Shown here: positions 9,058 to 18,569 of the stretch, piece after piece | Layout: each line of letters opens with the position of its first letter | Numbering within the stretch: the stretch's first letter is position 1 | Source of the DNA: Thermoplasmata archaeon | GTDB taxonomy: Archaea > Thermoplasmatota > Thermoplasmata > Thermoplasmatales > Thermoplasmataceae | Direction of reading: 5' to 3' | Assembly (NCBI GenBank): GCA_021817255.1 | Contig: JAKAVO010000003.1 | Span: forward strand, 1-64,000 | DNA length: 64,000 nucleotides | Program-made: the position numbers and the translations under genes | The notes under the pieces: model-generated | The model's input: the letters and a program-made list of their open reading frames with translations, nothing else | What the model was told of the DNA's origin: nothing | Databases searched by the model: none

Positions 9058-9729
9058 TTAAAGTGGAAAGTCCATGCTGCCGAAAGCTTTCTTCCAGTCG
9101 TCCAGAAATCTTGACAATCCTTCACTTGTCTTTGGATGGGCAGGCAGTTTGGAAAGAACATCGAATGGAAGTGTTACAACGTCTGCACCAAGAATCATAG
9201 ACCTCAATACATGGAGTGGGCTCCGTATGGAAGCAACAAGAATGTTTGTCTTCAAGTCGTAGTTAGTGTAAATAGTTTTAATCTGCTCTATCAGGGCCAT
9301 TCCATCTTCAGCTATATCATCAAGCCTTCCAACAAATGGAGAGACATAGCTGGCACCTGCCTTGGCTGCAAATAAAGCCTGGATTCCATTGAAGATAAGT
9401 GTTGAATTTACCGGAATTCCCTTGTCGGAGAGTGCGTTTGTAACCTTCAGCCCAACTGAATTAAAAGGAACTTTCACAACAGCATTCTTGCCCAATTCCC
9501 TTATTTTAAGAGCCTGTTTCACCATGTTGTCGTAGTCTTCAGCTATGACCTCAATGCTTACGGGCCCAAGCGTTTCATTCAAAATTTTAGTAACGATTTC
9601 CCTGAATGAACCGCCATTCTTCATCTCCTTAGCTATCAGTGACGGATTTGTAGTTACTCCGTCAAGCAGCCCCAAGTCATTGGCCTGCTTTATTTCATTT
9701 ATATTTGCCGTATCAAGAAATAGTTTCAT
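9058..9729 (-). CDS. tal: Transaldolase
   Basis: A small (223-residue) transaldolase of the archaeal/bacterial short class, transferring a dihydroxyacetone unit between sugar phosphates in the non-oxidative pentose-phosphate pathway. [13 protein letters not shown] at the start and [13 protein letters not shown] follow the family; the Schiff-base Lys is in [10 protein letters not shown]. Members of this size may instead be fructose-6-phosphate aldolases. The start ATG at 9729 lies inside the end of the transketolase C gene and is preceded there by a strong GGAGG site, so it is read from the same mRNA. Confidence 0.9.
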   Translation of the reverse strand: MKLFLDTANINEIKQANDLGLLDGVTTNPSLIAKEMKNGGSFREIVTKILNETLGPVSIEVIAEDYDNMVKQALKIRELGKNAVVKVPFNSVGLKVTNALSDKGIPVNSTLIFNGIQALFAAKAGASYVSPFVGRLDDIAEDGMALIEQIKTIYTNYDLKTNILVASIRSPLHVLRSMILGADVVTLPFDVLSKLPAHPKTSEGLSRFLDDWKKAFGSMDFPL

Positions 9730-10669
9730 ATTTTTTCTCCTCCCTGAATGATTTTACACCAGCAGCAACTATATCACTTACACCCATATGAAAATAATCA
9801 AATAGATCCCATGATTTGCCAGATTTGCCAAAGGAATCCTTCATGCCAACCCTCACAACAGGCACCGGATATTCCTCTGATGCCACTTCACAAACGCGGC
9901 TTCCCAGCCCATTGAATATGGAGTGTTCTTCAGCTGTAACAAAATGCCCCGTTTTCTTTGCATATTCCAAAATATTTGCCCTGTCAATTGGTTTTATGGA
10001 GGACACATTAATGACTGCTGTGTCAATTGCAAGTTCCTTCAGGTTCTCAGCAGCTTGAAGGGCAAAGGAAAGCATCGAGCCGCTGGCAAAAATGGTTAAA
10101 TCACTTCCATCCCTTATCACTGTATTCTTTCCTTCCCTGAACTCATACCCGTCTTCGTTTATTACAGGGAATTTTTCCCTGCTTAACCTTACATAATATG
10201 GAGTCTTGGTTTTTTCAACAAGATAATCCATTACAGATGCTGTTTCAACTGAATCGGCCGGGACAATGACCTTCATGTTTGGAAGCCCGCTCATGAGGCC
10301 TATATCCTCGACCATCTGGTGGGTTGCTCCATCTTCGCCAACCGTTATTCCTGCGTGTGTCACGACAAATTTTACATTTATGTTATTATAACATACGGAC
10401 TGCCTGATCTGTTCATATGTCCTTGTAAGAAAAATAGCAAATGTTGATACAAATGGCTTTAGTCCACTCAAAGCCATTCCAGCGGCTGTTGTAACCATGG
10501 ACTGCTCTGAAATGCCCATGTTGAAGAATCTGCCTGGAAATTCTTTGCCAAACGCTCCTGTCTTGGTCGAACTGGAAAGGTCTGAATCAAGCACCACAAT
10601 GTCACTGTGCTTCTTTCCCAACTCTACCAGTTTCTCTCCATACATATCCCTTAAACTTTCAGTTTTCAT
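9713..10669 (-). CDS. Transketolase, C-terminal subunit
   Basis: About 318 residues covering the pyrimidine-binding and C-terminal domains of transketolase. Visible motifs are the glutamate-containing [20 protein letters not shown], which activates thiamine diphosphate, and [15 protein letters not shown]. In archaea transketolase is commonly encoded as two genes, which this pair fits. I choose ATG 10669 because a GGTG ribosome site precedes it at good distance; a GTG at 10681 would add four residues. It overlaps both neighbours: the N-subunit stop upstream and the transaldolase start downstream. Confidence 0.93.
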   Translation of the reverse strand: MKTESLRDMYGEKLVELGKKHSDIVVLDSDLSSSTKTGAFGKEFPGRFFNMGISEQSMVTTAAGMALSGLKPFVSTFAIFLTRTYEQIRQSVCYNNINVKFVVTHAGITVGEDGATHQMVEDIGLMSGLPNMKVIVPADSVETASVMDYLVEKTKTPYYVRLSREKFPVINEDGYEFREGKNTVIRDGSDLTIFASGSMLSFALQAAENLKELAIDTAVINVSSIKPIDRANILEYAKKTGHFVTAEEHSIFNGLGSRVCEVASEEYPVPVVRVGMKDSFGKSGKSWDLFDYFHMGVSDIVAAGVKSFREEKKYETIS

Positions 10670-11525
10670 AACTCTTAGCACCTATTTCATTTAAAGCCTT
10701 TTCAAACTCTTCTTCAGAAGCTGGTGGAGAACCATGGTATTTGGGATTGTTTTCCATGTAGCTCACACCCTTTCCTTTAACCGTGTTGGCTATAAGGAAT
10801 ACGGGCTTGTCAGAACTCTGTTTTGCAAAATCCATAGCTCTTTCAATATCATTAAAATCATGCCCGTTAAATTCCATGACATTCCACCCAAAGGACCTGA
10901 CTTTTGAAGAAATATCACCCATTGGCATGATGTCTTTCGTAAATCCGTCAAGCTGGATTCCATTCTTATCAAGAATAGCAACCAAATTGTTCAGTTTGTA
11001 CTTGCTTCCTGCCATAAGTGACTCCCAGATGCTGCCTTCCTCTATTTCCCCATCACCAAGGATGGCAAAAACCCTGTATTTTTCATTCTTGATCTTTGAT
11101 GCCATTGCCATTCCAACTGCAACACCAAGCCCCTGCCCAAGTGAGCCCGTAGAAGATTCAACGCCCGGTACTCCCCTGTGCACATGGCCTTCGAGTTTTG
11201 AATTCAGCTGCCTGAAGTCCATCAGGAGTTCCTGGGGAAAATAACCTCTAAGCGAAAGAATGCTGTAAAGGGCAGGCGATGCGTGGCCCTTGCTCATTAT
11301 GAGCCGATCCCTGTCCGGGGAATTCGGATCATGAGGATCAACCACCATTTCCCTGAAATATAGATCTGTCAATATATCAATTATGCTAAGGGAACCACCC
11401 GGATGCCCACTCTTTGCCTTATATACCATCCTGATTATAAGCGATCTTGCATTCTGGGCTATTTTAAAAAGCGTCTGGTTATCCGGAGTTTTGTCCCGAA
11501 ATTCTGAGTCACTATAGAAATCCAT
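10659..11525 (-). CDS. Transketolase, N-terminal subunit
   Basis: A 288-residue thiamine-diphosphate-binding subunit of transketolase. SGHPGGSLSIIDIL, MSKGHASPALYS and the ThDP/metal motif GDGEIEEGSIWE with a later NKNGIQLDG-type segment are all present. It is the first gene of a three-gene operon with the C-terminal subunit and transaldolase, supplying pentose and erythrose phosphates without an oxidative branch. A TATA box TTTATATA at 11550-11557 (reverse strand) sits about 28 bp before the ATG at 11525. Confidence 0.94.
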   Translation of the reverse strand: MDFYSDSEFRDKTPDNQTLFKIAQNARSLIIRMVYKAKSGHPGGSLSIIDILTDLYFREMVVDPHDPNSPDRDRLIMSKGHASPALYSILSLRGYFPQELLMDFRQLNSKLEGHVHRGVPGVESSTGSLGQGLGVAVGMAMASKIKNEKYRVFAILGDGEIEEGSIWESLMAGSKYKLNNLVAILDKNGIQLDGFTKDIMPMGDISSKVRSFGWNVMEFNGHDFNDIERAMDFAKQSSDKPVFLIANTVKGKGVSYMENNPKYHGSPPASEEEFEKALNEIGAKSYEN

Positions 11526-11549
11526 CTCTCGAACTGCCTCGATTTTCTC

Positions 11550-11557
11550 TATATAAA
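11550..11557 (-). promoter_or_regulatory. TATA box of the transketolase-transaldolase operon
   Basis: Reverse-strand TTTATATA about 28 bp upstream of the transketolase N start; the transcript would start at, or a couple of bases before, the ATG. Confidence 0.6.
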
Positions 11558-11596
11558 ATGAAATTAAAACTTTTTCTATTTTTCTAAACTAAAAAC

Positions 11597-12667
11597 TCAT
11601 GAGATGTCGTGGCCAGTCTTTCTTAGTTGGAATTCCTCCCCCTCGGGCAGTATGCCTGTTGCAAAGAAAATTATCTTGACCTTGCCCTTGTATATATCAT
11701 CCGTTTCCTGCCGGATTATAATGTTTGCCCCGGATGAGACCTTATCCTTCATATAAAGCATTGCCCTCTCCCTTTCTTCAACTGTCAATGTATCATCTCC
11801 GGATATGCTAAGGAGCAGTCCTCTAGCCTTGGACAAGTCGGCAGAATTAAAGGGTGAATTTAAGGCAGATTCACATGCCTCCATTATTCTCTGCTCTGGT
11901 GAGGAGTCAGAAATGCCGACACCAAATATCCCAAGGCCGCCCAGTTCCAAAATTTTTTCAAGATCAGACAGTTCAGTGTTTACTGTTGCGCTTTTGGAGA
12001 CGCTCTCTATTAGGCCTTCAATTGCATTCATCATTATAGAGTCAGCAAATTCCAGTGCAACATTAAACAATTTCTTAGGGGCATATTTTCTTATCCTGTC
12101 ATTTTCAAAAAGAATGAGCGAGTCACTGAACTGCAATAATTCACCTTCACCTTTCCTGGCATTTTCCATCCTTTTCTTTCCTTCACTTGCCATTGGAAGA
12201 GATGCGATGCTGATGACAATAGAATTCCTTTCCTTTGCCTTCATTGCAAGAAAAGGAGAAGAGCCAGTACCTGTTCCACCACCAAGGCCGGTTACAATTA
12301 TGGCAATTTTTACCCTGTCAAGGCTTTTTTCAATTTCCGTTTGCGATTCCCTGGCTGCCGCATTTCCAACCTGGGGATCAGCTCCCGCACCCCTTCCTTT
12401 GGTCAGTTGTTTTCCTAAAACGATTTTCTCCCTGACATCTATCCGGTTTAGATGGGATGCGTCAGTGTTCGCTGCCGCAAAGGAAATTTCGCAATAGGGA
12501 GAATTGAAGTTTCTTGATACCATCCTCTTAATGGTGTTGGAGCCGGCACCACCCATGCCAAATATTTTTATCCTGAGCTTATTCTCTTCAATAAGTTCAG
12601 TTAATTTATCCTTTGAGGTGCCGTAATTTTCCTCTTCCTCATCAAAAGCAGGATTTCCTGAGATCAT
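11597..12667 (-). CDS. ftsZ: Cell-division GTPase FtsZ
   Basis: Tubulin-family GTPase forming the division ring; 356 residues. The tubulin signature GGGTGTG is at residues 129-135, the P-loop-like GMGGAGSNT at 37-45, and NTDASHL follows as in FtsZ. The synergy (T7) loop reads NTELSDL, keeping the Asn and the second acidic residue that complete the GTPase site of the next subunit. A short acidic N-terminal tail (DEEEEN) precedes the core, and the protein ends soon after the C-terminal domain without an obvious FtsA-binding peptide. The TATA box AATATATAAG lies about 24 bp before the ATG. It is monocistronic between the transketolase operon and an acyl-CoA ligase. Confidence 0.94.
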   Translation of the reverse strand: MISGNPAFDEEEENYGTSKDKLTELIEENKLRIKIFGMGGAGSNTIKRMVSRNFNSPYCEISFAAANTDASHLNRIDVREKIVLGKQLTKGRGAGADPQVGNAAARESQTEIEKSLDRVKIAIIVTGLGGGTGTGSSPFLAMKAKERNSIVISIASLPMASEGKKRMENARKGEGELLQFSDSLILFENDRIRKYAPKKLFNVALEFADSIMMNAIEGLIESVSKSATVNTELSDLEKILELGGLGIFGVGISDSSPEQRIMEACESALNSPFNSADLSKARGLLLSISGDDTLTVEERERAMLYMKDKVSSGANIIIRQETDDIYKGKVKIIFFATGILPEGEEFQLRKTGHDIS

Positions 12668-12685
12668 AATGAATAATTGTATCTG

Positions 12686-12695
12686 AATATATAAG
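12686..12695 (-). promoter_or_regulatory. TATA box of ftsZ
   Basis: Reverse-strand CTTATATATT centred about 24 bp before the ATG at 12667, indicating a leaderless ftsZ mRNA. Confidence 0.6.
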
Positions 12696-12858
12696 TTATC
12701 TTTTTCTGTGCTCTTAATTCTATAATATATTCGAAGCTAACATAAAATTTTTTGATTTTAAACAAAACTATAGTGCTCGCATCAATCCTTTTTCCCGGCA
12801 AACTTAAAGAATGTGCAGCCAGGAAAATTCCAAAGAAAGGGTTGCGAATTTTACGGCA

Positions 12859-14475
12859 TTATTCCTGATTATTCGCAAGATACTTTTCCCTTATCTTCTT
12901 TTTGTCCACTTTGCCGGTAGATGTTAACTCGAAGGATTCCACTTTTACGTACTCATCTGGCATCCAGAATTTCTCGATCTTTCTCTGTTTGACAAACTTC
13001 TTAAGGAATTCATCAACCTCTTCTTTCTTAACAGTTTTTTCAGATGTATAGAATGCAACAGGCCTTTCTCCCCATTTGCCATCCTTTTTCCCAATTATGG
13101 CTACTTGGTCAATTGGGCCATATAGTCCCACAATGTCTTCAAGGATTAGTGAAGGTATAAACTCTCCTCCGGATTTTACTGCATCCTTTTCCCTGTCCAC
13201 GATGCATAGATATCCATTCTCATCTAAATAGCCGAGGTCACCTGTGTGGAGCCAACCTTCTGCCCAGAGTTTTTTCGTAGCCTCTGGATCCTTGTAATAC
13301 TCTTTAGTGAGATAAGGCGCCCTGACTAGAATTTCACCAAAATCGTAGCCGCCGATAACAGCATTTTCATCTTTTGCCTTCAATATCTTAATTTCAACAA
13401 ATGGCCCGGGAATGCCTGCCTTAATTCCGTATTCTTCGAGGGCATCTTCATCTAAATTCTGAACCTGGCTGTTTATTGTGGAAAGTGATACCAAAGGTGC
13501 TGTCTCTGACAGCCCATATGCTCCAATGACTTTGATATTCATCTCCTTGGCCTTCTTCTTCAGTTCACTTGTAAGCGCCCCTCCTCCTATAATGCATTTC
13601 AGATTTAATTGCGGGAGAATTTCTTTTCCCGATTTTGCTGATATCAGCATGTACAGGATGGATGGCACCATTGCCGTGGCACTTACATTCTCGTTTTTCA
13701 TCAGATCCAGTATTTTCTCAGGATCATACCTTCCAGGAAGCACATATTTGACGCCCTTCAAAAGGAATAGCTGGGGCAACCCCCACGCATGGACATGAAA
13801 CATGGGAACCAAGGGCATAAGGGTAGTCCTCGAACCCAGTGAAATTGGGTAGTCTGAGATTGTGTTGGCTATTGAAAATGCATGCAGAACTATGTCCCTG
13901 TGTGTGAAAGCCACGCCTTTAGGCATCCCGGTTGTCCCGGATGTATAAAAGATTGTTGCAGTGTCATCTTCAGATACATGCGGCAAAGGTATATTGTCAG
14001 TTGTTTTTAGAAGGTCCTCAAAGTAGATAACATTTTCAAAGGGAAAGACAGTGTGATCACCGGAAGTGCGGTATATTATCCAGCCTTTTATAAAACCAAA
14101 CAGATCTTTGTATTCAATGAACCTCTTTGCGATTTCATCCCTCAGGATAAGGTAAGAGTCTTCTGCATGCTGAATTGTATAATAAATCAACTCGACGGGG
14201 TATCTTATGTTTACCGTGTGCAAAACGGCACCGGCAATTGGGACAGCATAAAAAGACTTCAGAAAATTTATTGTGTCCCAATCCAGGATTCCAACTTTAT
14301 CCTTCGGCTGGACCCCGATTTTAATAAGCCCTTTCGCCAAAGCATTTACATCATTATGAAAGTCAACGAAGCTGGTCCTGCCAAATTCTGAATCTACAAT
14401 TTCCTGGTTCGGATTTCTTACAACGCTGCTCTTTATCAGGTTTCCCAAATTTAACTCGTATTTTACAAATGACAT
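12859..14475 (-). CDS. AMP-forming acyl-CoA synthetase
   Basis: A 538-residue member of the ANL adenylating superfamily that activates a carboxylic (probably fatty) acid with ATP and joins it to CoA. The phosphate-binding motif TSGTTGMPKGV, the AYGLSETAP motif, the ATP-ribose motif LHTGDLGYLDENGY with VDREKDAVKSGGE, and the C-terminal catalytic Lys region STGKVDKKKIREKY are all intact. Length and order match medium/long-chain ligases. It is transcribed alone and divergently from an amino-acid permease. It could feed the thiolase / dehydrogenase / hydratase operon at 26.3-29.1 kb (inference). Confidence 0.92.
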   Translation of the reverse strand: MSFVKYELNLGNLIKSSVVRNPNQEIVDSEFGRTSFVDFHNDVNALAKGLIKIGVQPKDKVGILDWDTINFLKSFYAVPIAGAVLHTVNIRYPVELIYYTIQHAEDSYLILRDEIAKRFIEYKDLFGFIKGWIIYRTSGDHTVFPFENVIYFEDLLKTTDNIPLPHVSEDDTATIFYTSGTTGMPKGVAFTHRDIVLHAFSIANTISDYPISLGSRTTLMPLVPMFHVHAWGLPQLFLLKGVKYVLPGRYDPEKILDLMKNENVSATAMVPSILYMLISAKSGKEILPQLNLKCIIGGGALTSELKKKAKEMNIKVIGAYGLSETAPLVSLSTINSQVQNLDEDALEEYGIKAGIPGPFVEIKILKAKDENAVIGGYDFGEILVRAPYLTKEYYKDPEATKKLWAEGWLHTGDLGYLDENGYLCIVDREKDAVKSGGEFIPSLILEDIVGLYGPIDQVAIIGKKDGKWGERPVAFYTSEKTVKKEEVDEFLKKFVKQRKIEKFWMPDEYVKVESFELTSTGKVDKKKIREKYLANNQE

Positions 14476-14802
14476 TAGAAATAAATAATAACAATACTAT
14501 TGAAATTTGCCACTAATTCATTTTTATTAAATAGGAAGGGGAGTTTTTCCTGCATGATATAAGTCGATTCTTCTGTGGGCATGTTTATTTTCTTAGTATA
14601 ATTATATTTTGTCAATCATAGCCATATATTTATAATAAATGGCAATATTATTAGATATCCCACTTTATGCGCAAATAACGGTCTCAGGGAATGGTTAGTA
14701 CCGATAAATGCCGTATTTTACGGGTTCGGAACTTAACCAACTTTCATCATTTAAGTATTTTTTGGAAAAACGCTTTTATGAGATAATGCAGATTATCCAA
14801 CA
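14476..14802. other. Divergent intergenic region
   Basis: About 330 bp between the acyl-CoA ligase and the permease, strongly A+T-rich. It holds a TATA-like CTTTTATGAG around 14773-14782, about 26 bp before the permease ATG. No other feature was recognised. Confidence 0.4.
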
Positions 14803-16551
14803 ATGGAATCAACAATTAAAACTGGAAAAAAATTAAGTAAAAGGCCCAGATTAAAAAAAGAATTAGGTTTTTACGAATTGCTGATTATTGGAATTGCCGG
14901 ATCTTTGGGAAACGGTGCCCTTTTTGGAACAATTGACATGGTTGCCGGTGCAGGGCCAAGTGCAATACTTGCCTTTGTCTTTGGAGCCTTTATATATCTC
15001 CTTGTAACCTTCACTTATGTAGAGTTGAGCAGAGTATACCCGGAAGCTGGTGGACCAACCAGATACAGCATATACACGCATGGGCGTTGGACTAATTTGA
15101 TAAATTCCATGGCTGACATACTTTGGTATTTGTTTATACCGCCAATTGAAGTTGTCGCAATAATAATTGGTTCTGGATTCTTCTTTCCCGGATTGTTCGT
15201 AACAAGTTCAGGATTCCCGACATTTGATGGTGGGCTGCTTGGCGTTGTACTGCTTTTGACCTTTATACCAATAAACTACTTTGGCATCAAGCAATTCGGG
15301 AAGACAAGCAACTGGATTGGGGTGGTAAAACTTGTGTTCTACCTTGCAATGGTAATAGGCTTGATCGGTTTTGTATTTGATGCTAAGAACCTGTTCAAAT
15401 ATGGTTTCTTTACAACCCACACGCCAATTGTATCCTTCCTGTCAATAATGCCACTTGCCATGTATGACTTTGGAGCAACCAGGGTCATACCTGACCTTGC
15501 AGAGGAAACAAGGCACAAGGCAGATGTTACCAAGGCAATGATTTTCACTGTAATTATTGAATCCCTGATATACATCGGGGTTGCGTTTGCAATTATTCTT
15601 GGTTTCCACTGGAGTTCTTTCGGAGTGAAGCCAGGAGATTTCGCAGCACTTACAAGCGCCCATGCCCTTGTTGGTTTGAACCCATTCTTTGTGTTTTCAC
15701 AAAGATCAGGCTTTTACTGGATATTTATAGCTGCTTTGATCACAGGTTTCCTTGCCCCATATGTTACAGGCTATATCTATGCAGGAAGTGGATCGAGAGT
15801 GATGATGGCTATTGGCAGGTCGGGATTTATTAACAAAAGGCTGCAGTCAATCAACCTAAAGCATTCAATACCATTGGTGGCGTTAGTAAGCTTCACGATG
15901 ATAGGCGCAATAATAGTGTTTTTATCCGCACCGATTCCTTCAATTTACAGCTTCATAGATGATGCTTCAGCCGCAGGATATCTTGGGCTTGCCGTTACAC
16001 CTATAGCATTGATGGTATCAAGGAGGCAGGGAGTAACAAAGGAGACGGACAAATTCAGGGGAATGTGGATTATTGCACCCCTTTCAGTTGGGCTAAGTTC
16101 CCTGATTCCTTTCTGGGCTGGATGGCCATCAGAACCGTATGCAGTATTTCTAATGTTCATTGGAGCTGCGATGATAGGCATAATTTCAAAGGTAAAAATA
16201 GGCGCCAGAAATGCAATATGGTATGTTGTTTACATTTTGTTTATTACCCTTATGACTCTGATTGGCAGTGACGGGTTTGCAGGAACAATCACCTCCCTGA
16301 ACTTTGCCTCTGTTGGGGTACATTACACATTTGCCTTATCACTGCCTGCGTCATGGGGAACCCTTATACCATTTGACTATGCAACTCTTCTTATCTTTGT
16401 TATTTCTATGGCTGTCTTTTATCCGTGGGGAGTTCTCTCCGGTTTCAAGGCACAGTTCGACCATCCGGAATTTACCAGGCCTGTTCTGGACGATCTTGGC
16501 ATTGGGAGCGGGGCAGTAGCCGAAAATGTTCAAAGGGCTGAGGAGCTGTAA
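14803..16551 (+). CDS. APC-family amino-acid permease
   Basis: An integral membrane secondary transporter of 582 residues with about 12-14 hydrophobic segments. The LIIGIAGSLGNGALFGT motif in TM1 and the TYVELSRVYPEAGGPTRY motif between TM2 and TM3 are typical of the amino acid-polyamine-organocation superfamily. A charged N-terminal tail (KKLSKRPRLKKEL) precedes TM1. It is monocistronic; no neighbour reveals the substrate. Confidence 0.88.
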   Translation: MESTIKTGKKLSKRPRLKKELGFYELLIIGIAGSLGNGALFGTIDMVAGAGPSAILAFVFGAFIYLLVTFTYVELSRVYPEAGGPTRYSIYTHGRWTNLINSMADILWYLFIPPIEVVAIIIGSGFFFPGLFVTSSGFPTFDGGLLGVVLLLTFIPINYFGIKQFGKTSNWIGVVKLVFYLAMVIGLIGFVFDAKNLFKYGFFTTHTPIVSFLSIMPLAMYDFGATRVIPDLAEETRHKADVTKAMIFTVIIESLIYIGVAFAIILGFHWSSFGVKPGDFAALTSAHALVGLNPFFVFSQRSGFYWIFIAALITGFLAPYVTGYIYAGSGSRVMMAIGRSGFINKRLQSINLKHSIPLVALVSFTMIGAIIVFLSAPIPSIYSFIDDASAAGYLGLAVTPIALMVSRRQGVTKETDKFRGMWIIAPLSVGLSSLIPFWAGWPSEPYAVFLMFIGAAMIGIISKVKIGARNAIWYVVYILFITLMTLIGSDGFAGTITSLNFASVGVHYTFALSLPASWGTLIPFDYATLLIFVISMAVFYPWGVLSGFKAQFDHPEFTRPVLDDLGIGSGAVAENVQRAEEL

Positions 16552-16843
16552 AATTTATTTTTAATAACTTTTTTTTAAAAAACCAAACCCCTTTTACTTA
16601 TCAAAAGTATATAAAGGGCTAAAAATATTATATAAGAAAGTAAGACTACACTTTATAGCAGATCTATAAACAATTTCAGCGATTTAAATAACAGGGACAA
16701 TTGGTCTTGAAAGTATTCGGGTCCTCCGGCCCATATGATTTGAATGTATTTGGCCTGAATATATAATGCCCAAAAGCAACCGGATGGAATCAGAAAGAAT
16801 ATCTTGGCCAGATTAAGAACTTTACAAGGAGTGTGATGATAAA
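16552..16843. promoter_or_regulatory. Upstream region of the sugar ABC operon
   Basis: An A+T-rich stretch with two TATA-like elements, around 16601-16615 (AGTATATAAAG) and around 16760-16768 (ATATATAAT). The first gene is preceded by AAGGAGTGTGAT, a good ribosome site, so unlike most first genes here it probably has a leader. Confidence 0.45.
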
Positions 16844-17752
16844 ATGAGAAAAGGTGCCATTAAAGAAACAGAGCAGAATCAGGAGCAATTTCTAGCGAGA
16901 AGGAATGTTTTTAAGAAATCTATGAAGAAGAATCTATATTACCTGCTGTTCGCCCTACCCGTTCTGATATATGTAATAGGCCTGGCTATAATTCCAGCTA
17001 TTACTGTGGTATATGACAGTTTTATTGGCAGAAACGGGTATACATTGGCCAACTACATGGCCCTTCCATCCTACGGCTTGTATGGGGCATTAATTAACAC
17101 CATGATGGTAAGCGTGGGTGCCCTTCTGATCCAATTAGGAATAGCCCTTGCAATTGCAATGGTGCTGATTAGGCCTTTCAAAGGAAAGAAAGCCTTTTCC
17201 ACTTTGGTTATCATGCCTCTGGGAATTTCTACAGTAGTTAGTGCTTTTGTATTCTCAATCATTTTCCAGGCTGTAGGCGGATATGCAAATTCAGCTCTGG
17301 TTTCTATTGGTTTAAGGCCTATTGACTGGTTTAATACCAATAGCTCTTCACTTGGAGTTGTAATGTTTTCTGACTTCTGGAAGAACACACCACTGGTTGC
17401 CCTGATATTGTACGGAGGGCTCTCGTCACTGCCGCCTACCCTGTATGAAGCTGCCTCAGTAGATGGGGCTGGAGCCTTTAACAGGTTTATCCACATCACA
17501 TTGCCCAATATTGCGCCTATTATGTCTATTGCCCTGCTTGTCAGGGGTGTGAGTGAATTTAACATATTTGCCCTTCCTCTTGTTATAGTAGGATACCATC
17601 CGTTGATTCTGAACACCCTTATTTTTGAGAATTATTCATCACTTCAGACCAGGAATATTTCTTATGCTGCTGCTACTTTGCTTTTAGCTATTATAATGAT
17701 ATATTCTATTATTGTAGTAAGGCTTGGAGGTGCCAGGGATCATGTCAACTAA
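16844..17752 (+). CDS. Sugar ABC transporter permease, MalF type
   Basis: Membrane subunit (302 residues, six predicted helices) of a CUT1-type sugar importer. The EAA loop that contacts the ATPase is seen as YEAASVDGAGAFNRFIHITLP. A long charged N-terminal tail of about 35 residues precedes the first helix. It is the first of three tightly packed genes (permease, permease, ATPase) and overlaps the second by 11 bp. The binding protein and a GH15 glycosidase lie just beyond on the opposite strand, suggesting trehalose, maltose or maltooligosaccharides as substrate. Confidence 0.92.
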   Translation: MRKGAIKETEQNQEQFLARRNVFKKSMKKNLYYLLFALPVLIYVIGLAIIPAITVVYDSFIGRNGYTLANYMALPSYGLYGALINTMMVSVGALLIQLGIALAIAMVLIRPFKGKKAFSTLVIMPLGISTVVSAFVFSIIFQAVGGYANSALVSIGLRPIDWFNTNSSSLGVVMFSDFWKNTPLVALILYGGLSSLPPTLYEAASVDGAGAFNRFIHITLPNIAPIMSIALLVRGVSEFNIFALPLVIVGYHPLILNTLIFENYSSLQTRNISYAAATLLLAIIMIYSIIVVRLGGARDHVN

Positions 17753-18569
17753 CCGCGGAAAATTGGGGACCTATATCGCAGTCATCATACTTTCAATAAT
17801 TTTCATTTATCCGTTGTGGATCTTGATCATTTATGCATTTCAGCCTGCATACCTGACATTTGACAAGCTTTATCCAAGCCAGATTCCGCTTGCATTCACA
17901 TTAAGCATTCTGGTCCAGTCGTTTAAGAAAGTGGATCTTATTGGTCCGCTTACCAGAAGCCTCGAAGTTGCCTTCATGGTGGGTTTGATTGCAATTGGCC
18001 TGGGAATCCCAGCTGGTTACGGACTTTCAAAAATTACTTCCAAGCTGTCCAATAAGCTGGTTGTCTTCCTTTTTGTAATTAACATGATGCCAGGGCTTGT
18101 GGTAGCAATCCCAATTTCCATTTATTTCCTTCACGCCAATCTTGACAATACAGTGTTTGGAGTTGCGTTGGCACAAGAACTCGTTGTTTTGCCATTGTCT
18201 GTGTTTATAACACTGAGTGCTTTCCGAAGCTTGCCCCGTGATCTTGAACATCAGGCGAGGGTAGATGGGGCATCCTTATCTTCCACGTTCTTTAGAATAC
18301 TAATTCCGATGATCAGGGTACCGATTATTGTGGCCTTTCTGCTGGCATGGATGACATCGTGGGATGAATTTACATATGCAGTTATAATTGCGCCAATAGT
18401 GCCAACAGATTCGACTTTCCCGGTCACACTGTACAATTACGTTTCCAGGAATTTGCCATTGGAATCAGCCACATTTGCCCTTGTAGCTACAATTCCGGTA
18501 ATTATACTTGCGGCAGTACTTCAAAAGTACTTGAAGGGACAATATTTATCAGGAGGTCTTGTAGGATGA
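17742..18569 (+). CDS. Sugar ABC transporter permease, MalG type
   Basis: Second membrane subunit (275 residues) of the CUT1 importer, with the EAA loop EHQARVDGASLSSTFFRILIP and six hydrophobic segments. I place the start at ATG 17742 because GGAGGTG at 17729-17735 lies just before it; an upstream TTG at 17724 would put the start before this site. The end overlaps the ATPase gene by four bases (ATGA), a sign of coupled translation. Confidence 0.92.
   Translation: MSTNRGKLGTYIAVIILSIIFIYPLWILIIYAFQPAYLTFDKLYPSQIPLAFTLSILVQSFKKVDLIGPLTRSLEVAFMVGLIAIGLGIPAGYGLSKITSKLSNKLVVFLFVINMMPGLVVAIPISIYFLHANLDNTVFGVALAQELVVLPLSVFITLSAFRSLPRDLEHQARVDGASLSSTFFRILIPMIRVPIIVAFLLAWMTSWDEFTYAVIIAPIVPTDSTFPVTLYNYVSRNLPLESATFALVATIPVIILAAVLQKYLKGQYLSGGLVG

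Noticed and set aside
10783-11244. 153-codon open frame antisense to the transketolase N gene
   Set aside because: The coding strand holds clear transketolase motifs; the antisense product has low-complexity composition and no promoter.
11805-12497. 230-codon open frame antisense to ftsZ
   Set aside because: It is entirely inside ftsZ on the other strand; the Ser/Pro/Leu-rich translation has no family pattern and reflects the codon usage of ftsZ.
17071-17616. 181-codon open frame antisense to the MalF-type permease
   Set aside because: Same explanation: shadow of a membrane-protein gene without any domain of its own.
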